Shown piece after piece: positions 56,041 through 64,000 of a stretch of DNA of 64,000 nt. This DNA is from Rana temporaria. Taxonomy: Eukaryota; Chordata; Amphibia; Anura; Ranidae. The notes below the pieces were generated by a model. The model saw only the letters and a list, made by a program, of their open reading frames with translations. It was not told where the DNA came from and did not search any database. The position numbers and the translations under genes are program-made. Location of the stretch: positions 297,320,799-297,384,798 of the forward strand of contig NC_053491.1 of the NCBI RefSeq assembly GCF_905171775.1, in the 5' to 3' direction. Every line of letters begins with the position of its first letter. Position 1 is the stretch's first letter.

Positions 56041-57655
56041 CTAAATCAAGGTCCCAAGCTACTTGTCCCTCATGACAAGCTACTTGTCCCGATTATATAT
56101 TTTTTTAAACCAAAACCATACTTAAAAGTGGAACTTCACTCTCCCAATCAACATTGATTTATTTTGTATTTTATTTTTTTAATCCTTATGCTGCTAGAAT
56201 TAGTAAATGGATAGGAAGGTATATTATATTTACTTGTTTTAAACAGTTTTTTTTTTCACATTTCTTCAGTTACTTCCTGGTTTCTTGCCTAGGCAAATTA
56301 TGTCATACATCCCGGAAGTCTTTAGGAGGGGGAAGATGGGTTTTCTCAGCCAAGCACACTCTCCTGTATGCATGCCTGTGCTAAGGGCAGATGGATTCCA
56401 GGAAGTAAATGCTACATGAATTGTCTCTACCCTTACTCAAGATGGCCATGGCCAGAAAAACTAGGGGAATGTTTTTCAAACAGATTTCTCAAAAAAATAA
56501 ATTATGGGCACATGGATGGATGGGGGAGTTTGCTTAGAATATTAAAAATGGAGTAGAATAGAGTTTTTGGTTTGTGGTGCTCAGAAGCAGCGAAGATCCG
56601 CTTTAAAGGATAAATTAACTTAAAAAAAAAAAAAAAAAAAAAGAAGAAGTGCAGTTATTTTTTTGTTGCAGGAGCCTGTAAAGCATTGCACCATACAGGT
56701 CTCCTGCACACTGTTAGTGTATCCGATTGCCATACATCTTGTACGGGTAAGACAATACACCCTGACAGGAAGGTAGTTCCTTGATACTGTAACTATAAGC
56801 CGAAAGTCTTGTATGAATAAACGCGGTTGTGGGCGGACCCCCGCACAGCCACGCTGTTTTCAAACAGTGACAACTAGTACATGGAGCTTCTCCCCATACT
56901 GCTGCCACAGGGAGGGGGGCAGCGGGCGGCGGCTGCAGCTCTGAGGACATGTTACATGTTCCACCCTAAAATCAGGTGTAACATGTTCCCAAAGGTAAAG
57001 GGTTGATTTTTTATTTTATTTGGTAGAGGTGCTTTTAAAAACAAAAAGGGTCTTTGTGACAACTTAAACAGCTCAATGTTAAAAACATTTAAAAGCTCAT
57101 CTCCTACTCACCCAACTGTCTCCAGGACCACACTCGGGGACTAGCAGGGATGGGAGGGACTGTGTAGTGTGATGAACAGCGATTGGGGAAAGGGGAGTGT
57201 CGGACTCTCTTAAAGCTTAGCAGAAGCGCATCTGCTGAGCGAATAAATGAGGTGTCGGCCTCAATGAGGAAAAAATAAATAAAACTTTATTCCTTCAGGT
57301 TACACAGAAGAACTTGGGTGCTCAGTACAAAACAAGCACATGCTGAGAAGACAAATCAAGCTCTGGTGTCCACTCTGAAAAAAAGTAAACCCTGCTGCTT
57401 GCAAGGCTAAATGTAAAAGAAATGAAAACACACATGTCCCTGCACATCGGCGATATGATTTGCCCATCCCTGTGATAACCAGGGATTTTTTCATTTTGGA
57501 TGGATTTTCTCTCACTCTCTGTTTTGGCTATGGGTCAGGAAGTGAAGGAAATCCACATCCCTCTCACAGATAGCTAGAAAAAAAGAAACTGGCAGGGTTT
57601 CTAACCCTCCCCACTGAAATGGAAACAAATAAATGTCTTGTCTTTTGTTTTACTT
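56041..57655. other. No gene recognised
   Basis: Contains an A run (56622-56642) and short stretches such as AAAGTGGAACTTCACTC near 56125 that resemble MITE ends. No supported coding region or bounded element. Confidence 0.45.
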
Positions 57656-57750
57656 TAAGGCCTCATTGCACACTGGACGTTTTTACAGCAGTTGTTTTTG
57701 GCTTCAGACGTATAACGTTATTTTAACGTCCAGTGTGCATGACGCCTAAG
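57656..57750. mobile_element. Short palindromic MITE
   Basis: Left end TTAAGGCCTCATTGCACACT + GGACGT; the right end, inverted, has TTAGGCGTCATGCACACTGG + ACGT. The arms span most of its ~95 bp. Non-coding. Confidence 0.75.
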
Positions 57751-58206
57751 AGCTCTTTGCACTATTTAATACGTTTTTTTCTATACAACAGGATTTACAT
57801 GCATTATGCTCCTGAAATCTGTGTTTTCCAGCCTTATTATTAGCTTGATCGGCCAGACTTGTTGTACATGAGGCAGTCAGTCCATGCCCCCCAAATACTG
57901 GCCTAGCTGTCAATAAGTAAAGCAATAAAGACAGATTATAAAACAATTTCTGATTACGGCTCGGTTCACACTGTCCCGACACCGGATGCCATTCGCACCG
58001 CACTGCATGTCTGTGCGATGTGAACTCAGTCATACAAATTGTATGGCTGAATTTGCATCGCATTCGGACCAAACTCGCACAGGACCCTTTTTTTGGTCCG
58101 TACCAGAATCGGATCGCATGGGTGTTCACACCCATGGGATCCAATTCCTGTCCGAATTGACAGTTCGCACTGCGATATGCAAACTGATTTGGGAGTGTCA
58201 TTAAAG

Positions 58207-59407
58207 CAGGGGTGGCAAACACAAGGCCCGCGGGTCGAATCCGGCCCGCCAGACCTTGCCATGTGGCCCGCGCAACGGCCAGCAGGTCTCCCAGGCAACA
58301 CGAGTAAACATCCTCGGTTCGGTTTTTGAGTCACGTGTCTGGTTTTCAGCACACTCAAAACCCAGAAACACATTCAGACCGGATGGTAGCTTCCTCTATG
58401 CAGGCTTTCGGGAGAGTGTTTATACCAGCCACCGGCACAGAACCGGCCTGTCATCTCACCTTCACGCTCTCACTATCTCTCTTCTCATCTCCGGGATTGA
58501 GGGGACGCAGTGCTGAGCATGGAATACTAGCAGATAATATGTGTGCGGGCTGCAGGGTCTGTGTTCACCCCTGGAGTGAAGTGTCTTTTCTATCCCTGAG
58601 AGAGCGCCATGTGACTGTCAGAGGATAGTGAAGACAGCGGTGTAGCGGTTGAGGGGCACAGGATTAGCCCAGGTTACATCGTACAGGCTCTTGCAGGTAC
58701 AAGTGTTCCCTCGTTCATCACAGCTCAGAAAGAGGCAGCGGCAGAGCAGTGAACAGGAGGTGGGGGAGGTTATGATCTCTACAGGTAGAGAGCCGGTGGA
58801 GGAAGAAGTCATCATGCAGCAGCAGCAGGTCAGTGCAAGTTACAACACACAGAGGTTGGGGGCATGGATACTTACTGTGTGCTCTATTGGTCATGAGTGA
58901 GATCTGCAAGACTTCCACACACACACCAAATCCCATTCTACCCCATCCCATCCACCCCACCATACCCCATCCCATCTCATCCCATACCCACCCCATCTCA
59001 TCCCATCCCTATCCCATCCTACCCCACCATACCCCATCCCATCTCATCTCATCCCACCCCCATCCCATCCTACACCACCCCACCATGCCACATCCGACCC
59101 CTCCATATCCCATCCTACCCCAACCCATCCTATACCACCCTACCCCATCCTATCCCAGGGTGGATGGAAGGAGAGTGGAGGGTGCAGAGGTCAGATATTG
59201 CACACGGTCCATAGCATACTCCTGTATCCTGCATTCCGTACGCAGCAAACTCCTGAACCCAGCGCTCCATAAAACCAGTAATAAATGCAGTGACAATTAT
59301 TTATGATAATAAATAGTGGACACATAGTCCTACAGATACGACCGGCCCTTTGAGGGAAACCATACTGCTAATGCGGCCCCCCGATGAATTTGAGTTTGCC
59401 ACCCCTG
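58207..59407. mobile_element. hAT element (CAGGGGTGGCAAAC)
   Basis: Termini CAGGGGTGGCAAACACAAG and, inverted, CAGGGGTGGCAAACTCAAA, flanked by the perfect 8-bp duplication CATTAAAG (58199-58206, 59408-59415). The 1201-bp interior holds no recognisable transposase, only a minisatellite and GC-rich sequence. Confidence 0.93.
58925..59157 (+). repeat. CCCATCCCA-type minisatellite
   Basis: Irregular repeats of a CCCATCCCATC/CATACCC phrase over ~230 bp, strongly pyrimidine-biased on the plus strand. Open frames here (HPIPSHP-like) are artefacts. Confidence 0.93.
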
Positions 59408-59408
59408 C

Positions 59409-59847
59409 ATTAAAGGGTTTGTAAAGGAATTTTTTTTTTTTATCTTAATAGCTTCCTTTACCTTAATGCAGTGTTGTTTTCATGTCCTCATTGTTCGTTT
59501 TTGCTCTCAAGTTTCTGTAATTCTTCTCTGATCTCCACACTTCCTGGTTGTCTGTTTCCTGATAACCACAGTACTTTCTGTGGTCACCAACTTCAAGGAG
59601 GTGTGATTACTGTGTGTCTAAAACCCCTCAGCACCAATCAGTTTCGTTTTCCAAACCATTACTGTCCTCTATTGGCTCTGTACAGCAGAGGCAGGAAACA
59701 TGCAAAAACGAAACTAAAAACAGGTACATTATATGATTGATTTTTATCTATTTTTAATCGTTTTTAAAAGGAATCAGTTAACTATTATGTCTCTATACCC
59801 TGTAAAGTCATTTCAGCATAAAAAATGTTTATTTACAACTCCTTTAA
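59409..59847. mobile_element. MITE with TTAAAGGRNTTGTAAA termini
   Basis: Left end TTAAAGGGTTTGTAAAGG; right end, inverted, TTAAAGGAGTTGTAAATAAA. The hAT element inserted at its left border, and both lie inside the larger foldback MITE. Non-coding. Confidence 0.7.
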
Positions 59848-60120
59848 CTTTCTATTGACACTCCCAGCAGTTTGCATAAGGCAGTGTGAACTGCCTGCGA
59901 GTTAGGTGCGATGCGGGAACCTGCAGTGGATTTGCAGGGTTCTCCCATTGCATCAATGTAAACCAAGCCCAAACCCCAGGCAGATGTTTCTGTTTTTTCA
60001 CCTTATTGCATCCTATGCTTTAAAGGTGAAAAAACAACTGTCGATTACTGCCACCCCCAGCTCCCCCATTTAACTTACTTGAGCACTGGAAAGTCCCACG
60101 TCGCGAACTGGGCGATTACG

Positions 60121-60136
60121 CCCCCCCCCCCCCCCC
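60121..60136 (+). repeat. C homopolymer followed by A run
   Basis: About 16 C residues then about 9 A residues, next to GC-rich sequence. Confidence 0.9.
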
Positions 60137-60250
60137 AAAAAAAAATCTGCGATTCTTTTTAATTGTATATTAAAGTGCATCAACAAACAAAATTGCAAAG
60201 GCAAACCCTTTCTCCAACTGAAAAGTCGCTGTGCAGTATATTATATATAC

Positions 60251-60710
60251 CGTATTTATCTGCATATACCACGAACTTGTTTCCCCTTAAAATAAGGGGA
60301 AAATCATAGGTGTGCGCGATATACGCCGATACCCGCGCTGTGTTTGAACCTTGCCGCCGACATATACCGAGCGCAGTACACTCGGCTCCCCTCGCGGTCA
60401 CGCCCTGTGCCGCCTCCTATGCGAGAGGAGACAAGCGTGGTCGAGCGTGCCCGAGTGTACTACGCTCAGTATATGTCGACGGCGGCGTTCAAACATAGCG
60501 CGGGAAGCGGGAATCGGCTCAGAAACAGCGCGGGAGAAGCAGGGAGCACACCACCGAGGCCGCAGATGGACGACAAGGCCGCCGATGGACGCCGGGCAAG
60601 ACACCGACGAGGGGCATTCAAACTAAGTATTTTCTTTTTTCCTCAAATTTCCCTTCTAGGTTGGGGGTGCACGCTATACGGCAGTGCACGCTTTACCCCG
60701 ATAAATACGG
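60251..60710. mobile_element. TA-flanked MITE (CCGTATTTAT termini)
   Basis: Left end CCGTATTTATCTGCATATAC; right end, inverted, CCGTATTTATCGGGGTAAAG, with TA on each side. The interior is CpG-rich, and the phrase CATATACCGAGCGCAGTACA (60360) is mirrored near 60460. A TA duplication suggests a Tc1/mariner-type mobiliser. Confidence 0.72.
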
Positions 60711-60769
60711 TACATTTATATTATCTGTCTAATGTACTACACACTAAACCTTTTTCTCCTTTGCATATC

Positions 60770-60835
60770 CTGGTTTTAGTCGTATTTAGTCGACTAAATC
60801 TCCAGTACATTTTAGTCGACTAAAATGTCCTATGT
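60770..60835. repeat. TTTAGTCGACTAAA repeat, left piece
   Basis: Contains TTTAGTCGACTAAAT and CTCCAGTACATTTTAGTCGA. The second phrase recurs inverted just beyond the TTAA element (62042-62065), suggesting an older foldback split by that element. Confidence 0.6.
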
Positions 60836-62041
60836 TTAACCACTTCCATACCAGGTACTTACGCAGCTTCCCGCCCAAGCCAATTTTCAGCTTTCAGCAC
60901 TGTCGCACTTTGAATGGCAATTGCGCGGTCATGCTACACTGTACCCAAACAAAATTGGCGTCCTTTTTTCCCCACAAATAGAGCTTTCTTTTGGTGGTAT
61001 TCGATTACCTCTGCGATTTTTTTTTTTTGCGCAACAACTAAAAAAAGGCTGAAAATTTGGAAAAAAAATTACGTTTTTATTTTTTTCTGTTAATTTTTTT
61101 GTAAATAAGTTTTCTCTTTCAATTACGGGCACTGATATGGCGGCACTAATGGGCACCGATGAGATGGCACTGATGGACATCGATGAGGTAGTACTGACGG
61201 GCACAGATGAGGTGGCACTGATTGGCGGCGCTGGTATGCGACACTGATGGGCACACATAGGCGGCACTGATGGGCACACATAGGCGGCACTGATGGGCAC
61301 ACATAGGCGGCACTGATGGGCACACATAGGCGGCACAGATGGGCACTCATGGGCGGCACTGATGGATACTTATGGGTGGCACAGATGGGCACTGATAGGT
61401 GGGCACTGGGCATGGATGGGCACTGTGGGGTGGCACTGATGGACACTGGGGTGGCACTGATGGACACTGGGGTGGCACTGATGGACACTGGGGTGGCACT
61501 GATGGACACTGGGGTGGCAGCACTGATTTTTGCCAGGTTGCCAGTCAGTGCCCATTTGTGGGCACTGACTGGCATCTTTTTTTTTCTTTATGCTTTTTTT
61601 TTTTTTTCTGTCATTTTTTTTTTTTTTGCCCACCCTGGTGCTCCAGGGTGGGCATCCCTGGTGGTCCAGTGTGGCGATCCGAGGGGGGGCTGCGCTGATA
61701 AACAATCAGCGCTAACCCCCCCTGTCAGGAGAGCCGCCGATCGGCTATCCTCTACTCGCGTCTGTGAGGAAGAGCCATCGACGGCTCTTCCTGTTTACAT
61801 CGTGATCAGCCGTGGTTGGACACGGCTGATCACGTGGTAAAGAGTCTCCGCCGGAGGCTCTTTACCGAGATCGGAGATGCAGGGTGTCAGACTGACACCC
61901 CGCATCACCGATCGCCGCGATGCGCGCCCCCACGGGCGCGCGCGGCATGAAATCCTGCAGGACGTTCTAGAACGTCCTGTCAGGATTTCATAACCACTTC
62001 CCGGACGTAAATCGGCCATAGGCCGGGCGGGAAGTGGTTAA
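60836..62041 (+). mobile_element. TTAA-family element, complete (~1.2 kb)
   Basis: Flanked by TTAA (60836-60839, 62038-62041). Ends are CCACTTCCATACCAGG and, inverted, CCACTTCCCGCCCGGCC. It has CACTGTACCCAAACAAAATT, GGACGCC-like and CACAAATAGAGCTTTCTTTT blocks, a minisatellite, and a terminal hairpin in which an internal TAACCACTTCCCG (61991) pairs with the right end. Confidence 0.9.
61130..61530 (+). repeat. Minisatellite of GGCACTGATGG units
   Basis: Two related arrays: a 30-bp GGCGGCACTGATGGGCAC + ACATA unit at about 61248-61340, and a 27-bp GGCACTGATGGACACTGGGGT unit (61432-61520), preceded by more diverged copies. Long open frames on both strands are artefacts. Confidence 0.93.
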
Positions 62042-62065
62042 AGTCGACTAAAATGTACTGGAGTG

Positions 62066-62640
62066 CTAAAATTTGACTCTTGAGGGTACTTATGGATAGA
62101 CCCTTTACCGCCCCGCACTGTAAAAATTCCAAAATAGCTGTGGGACTCTGCACCGAAAAGGAGCTTCCTACGCACCACTCGTTAAAGCGGAGCCAGACCT
62201 TCCTGTAAATCCAGCGTGTCTCCTTTCTGCTATTGAGGAGGGTGGAGATTAAGCTCTCTGAAAAACCCTTAGATTTTAGTATGCCCTCCTCAGTAGCCAG
62301 GCCGCTAACTTCCATTGGTGTACCTGTGGACAGAGGAGTGGACTCTGTGAGAGGAGATCCTCTTGAGGTGGCAGGAATAAGGGAGGTTCTACAGCTAGCC
62401 GTTTGAGAATTGAGAACCATGCCCATTTGGGCCAATGTGGTGCGATCAAGATCAGAGAAGTGTTCTCTATTTGAAATTTTCTCAAAACTGCCGGCAACAA
62501 TACTGGGGGCGGGAAGGCATAGCATGTTGTGAAATGCCAGTTCTGGGTCAATGCATCCACCCCCAGCGCTCCCTTCCCTCTGCTTCTGCCGAAGCGTCTG
62601 CTATGTATGCGATTCATCGCAGAATCGTAGGGAAGCAAGA
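62066..62640 (-). pseudogene. DIRS-like element: RNase H tail and recombinase start
   Basis: The minus-strand frames give NRIHSRRFGRSRGKGALGVD, CYAFPPPVLLPAVLRKF and LILIAPHWPKWAWF, the segment that ends the RT/RNase H polyprotein in DIRS1-like elements. These are followed by LKSKGFSESLISTLLNSRKE, RWIYRKVWLRFNEWC and AVKGLSISTLKSQILAL, the N-terminal core-binding region of the tyrosine recombinase. The catalytic R-H-R-Y part is missing, because the relic ends at the SalI-type palindromic repeat beside the TTAA element. Confidence 0.85.
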
Positions 62641-63407
62641 TAAAATGGTTTCTTTGGCAGTCCCTGGTTAAATGTGCTCTTAAATCTTGGAGAGCCGATG
62701 TTCTAATTTGCGGGCCACAACTGTAACAACCATTTCTGGCTTTAAATTACCTATCGTAGAGTCCCAAGTTTTTTTTAGGAGGGAGTCTATTCTTTTGTCC
62801 ATGACGTCAGCTAAAGCTCCCATGTCCTCAAATTCCAGATCTGTATGCCTGGAGACCTGGGAGAAAGCAGCGTCTAATTTGGGGCTTTTATTCCAAATGG
62901 ACACGGGATCCTCAAAAAAAGGGAATCTTCTTTTTAGGGACCTAGAGAAAAAAGGGCTTCCTTTGGGGATCCTGCCATTCCTTTTTAACCGTTTCAACCA
63001 GTAAGTCATGTACTGGGAAGACTTTTCTTTTGTTCCCCCAGGCCCCTGTACATTTGGTCATGAAGTGTCAGGGGTTTCTTGTCCGCCTGAATACCGAGGG
63101 TTGTGTAAATTGTCCCCAAGAGGTCCTCTACCTCATCCAGGGACAATTTATATCTGGAGGGCTTCCTGGACTCACCGTCCTGGTCCTCTCCCTCTGATCC
63201 ATCCTGAGAATCAGAGATGGCACTATCTGGTTGTGCTTGTTCCACCTCTGAAGGGCCTAAAGCCTACTCTGCCCTAGGTGCAGTGGCAGGTGCAGAGCCC
63301 TGAGCATGTGACGGGGTTGTATCCTGGGGGGCGGGATTAGTGGGGAGTTGACATTTTTCAAAAAGGATTTGAATGATGAAAAGGTGGACGATAGTTACTT
63401 TACAGAG
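62641..63407 (-). pseudogene. DIRS-like element: Gag-like region
   Basis: An acidic N-terminal stretch with SDSQDGSEGEDQDGES and LDEVEDLLGTIYTTLGI lies near 63230-63080. It is followed by FPFFEDPVSIWNKSPKLDAA, then LEFEDMGALADVMDKRIDSL (62950-62780). This matches the ORF1/Gag-like layout of DIRS elements. Nearly all of the RT is absent between here and the RNase H tail, so an internal deletion joins Gag to the 3' region. Confidence 0.75.
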
Positions 63408-63417
63408 TCCCCTAGAG

Positions 63418-63576
63418 CAGGGATATTCAATTAGCGGACCTCCAGCTGTTGCAGAACTACAAGTCCCATGAGGCATAGCAAGACTCTGACAGCCACAAGC
63501 ATGACAACTAGAGGCAGAGGCATGATGGGATTTGTAGTTTTGCAACATCTGGAGGTCCGCTAATTGCATATCCCTG
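63418..63576. mobile_element. hAT MITE, second copy
   Basis: Same family as 25992-26148: termini CAGGGATATTCAATTAGCGG and, inverted, CAGGGATATGCAATTAGCGG. Flanked by the perfect 8-bp duplication CCCTAGAG (63410-63417, 63577-63584). The target resembles the other copy's CCCTAGGG. Confidence 0.93.
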
Positions 63577-63584
63577 CCCTAGAG

Positions 63585-64000
63585 TGTCCCTACAGGAGGT
63601 GCACTTCATTTTTCAAGGGGCCCAACACATCTGTGCTGTGTACCCACTCCACCCCCAACACATCTCTGTACCCCCCCTCCACCCCACACTTTCACCCCAT
63701 GGTCGCTCAGCAATCAATGTTGATGACAGTCTGCGGTCAGCATCTCCCCCTGCACCTCAGATCACTTCTGTTGCAGCTCACTATGCAGTGGTTGTCCATG
63801 CTCCTTGGGCTATATGTCCATCCAGATGGGCACCCCACCCCCAGAAGCTTGCGTCTGTCGTCAGCCTTTGCTCTATAGGAAAAGAGAGAGAGAGAGAGAC
63901 TTGTAAAGCGCAACACATGCGAACTGAATCGCCTCTGGGTGCTGGATCCATTTCATGGGTAAGGAACCCCTTGACCGCAGAAGAGATGGGTTTTAATCTT
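63585..64000. other. No gene recognised
   Basis: Contains CCACCCC-rich phrases near 63645-63700 and a GA run at 63881-63898. It may continue the DIRS relic, but no domain is recognisable. Confidence 0.4.

Larger units (their letters stand above)
57958..59970. mobile_element. Foldback MITE carrying two later insertions
   Basis: Left end GGCTCGGTTCACACTGTCC; right end, inverted, GGGCTTGGTTTACATTGATG. The inner words ATGCAAACTGATTTGGGAGT (58178 on) and its inverse near 59853-59876 show that the two halves once met. Between them are a hAT element (58207-59407) and a second MITE (59409-59847). Confidence 0.75.

Noticed and set aside
58833..59306. Proline/histidine-rich proteins.
   Set aside because: They derive from the CCCATCCCA minisatellite inside a hAT element.

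Overview
The window looks like repeat-dense nuclear DNA from an anuran amphibian, most likely a ranid-type frog with a large genome. The inference rests on the mix of elements: L1/Tx1-type LINEs, DIRS-like and Penelope-like retroelements, Tc1/mariner, piggyBac and hAT relics, and CpG-rich foldback MITEs, with almost no host coding sequence. No prokaryotic or organellar gene is present. The only host coding sequence I recognise is one 132-bp exon on the minus strand at 37070-37201. It matches pterin-4-alpha-carbinolamine dehydratase 2 (PCBD2), so much of the window may be PCBD2 intron.

Layout. 0-10 kb: a hammerhead-like motif (274-318), a small MITE, a nearly intact Tc1 element (3173-4789) with one transposase frameshift, an older Tc1 relic and pieces of a TTAA-flanked family. 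10-15 kb: a minus-strand L1-type LINE interrupted by a second LINE fragment, then an L1 ORF1 relic. 15-22 kb: MITEs, a ~980-bp palindrome and more TTAA elements. 22.4-29.7 kb: a full-length L1-type LINE (ORF1, ORF2, poly-A, 15-bp target duplication). It carries a hAT MITE and landed 7 nt upstream of a hammerhead motif. 30-34.6 kb: a DIRS-like relic split by a 3-bp-TSD MITE and a hAT element. 36-38 kb: a hAT element, the PCBD2 exon and a MITE. 39-41 kb: MITE fragments and a Penelope-like element (RT tail plus GIY-YIG) with an inverted partial copy. 42.5-44.6 kb: a piggyBac transposase relic, a 36-bp minisatellite and a TTAA terminus. 45-53 kb: hAT-like, Tc1 and TTAA elements, simple repeats. 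53-60 kb: two nested-transposon stacks. 60-64 kb: a TTAA element, a DIRS-like relic and a hAT MITE.

The most interesting signal is a set of five short RNA-type motifs with hammerhead-ribozyme architecture, at about 280, 20521, 22152, 29713 and 46661. Three keep the CUGANGA and GAA core with matching stems. The other two share a paired change at core positions 3 and 8 (C-G to A-U). The second theme is a family flanked by TTAA with TIRs near CCACTTCC/GGAAGTGG, present in at least ten places. One copy cleanly interrupts a Tc1 transposase at a duplicated TTAA, and a piggyBac transposase relic lies beside another copy's terminus.

All transposon-derived coding regions here carry frameshifts, stops or deletions and are listed as pseudogenes. 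Repeat boundaries without terminal repeats or target duplications are approximate.
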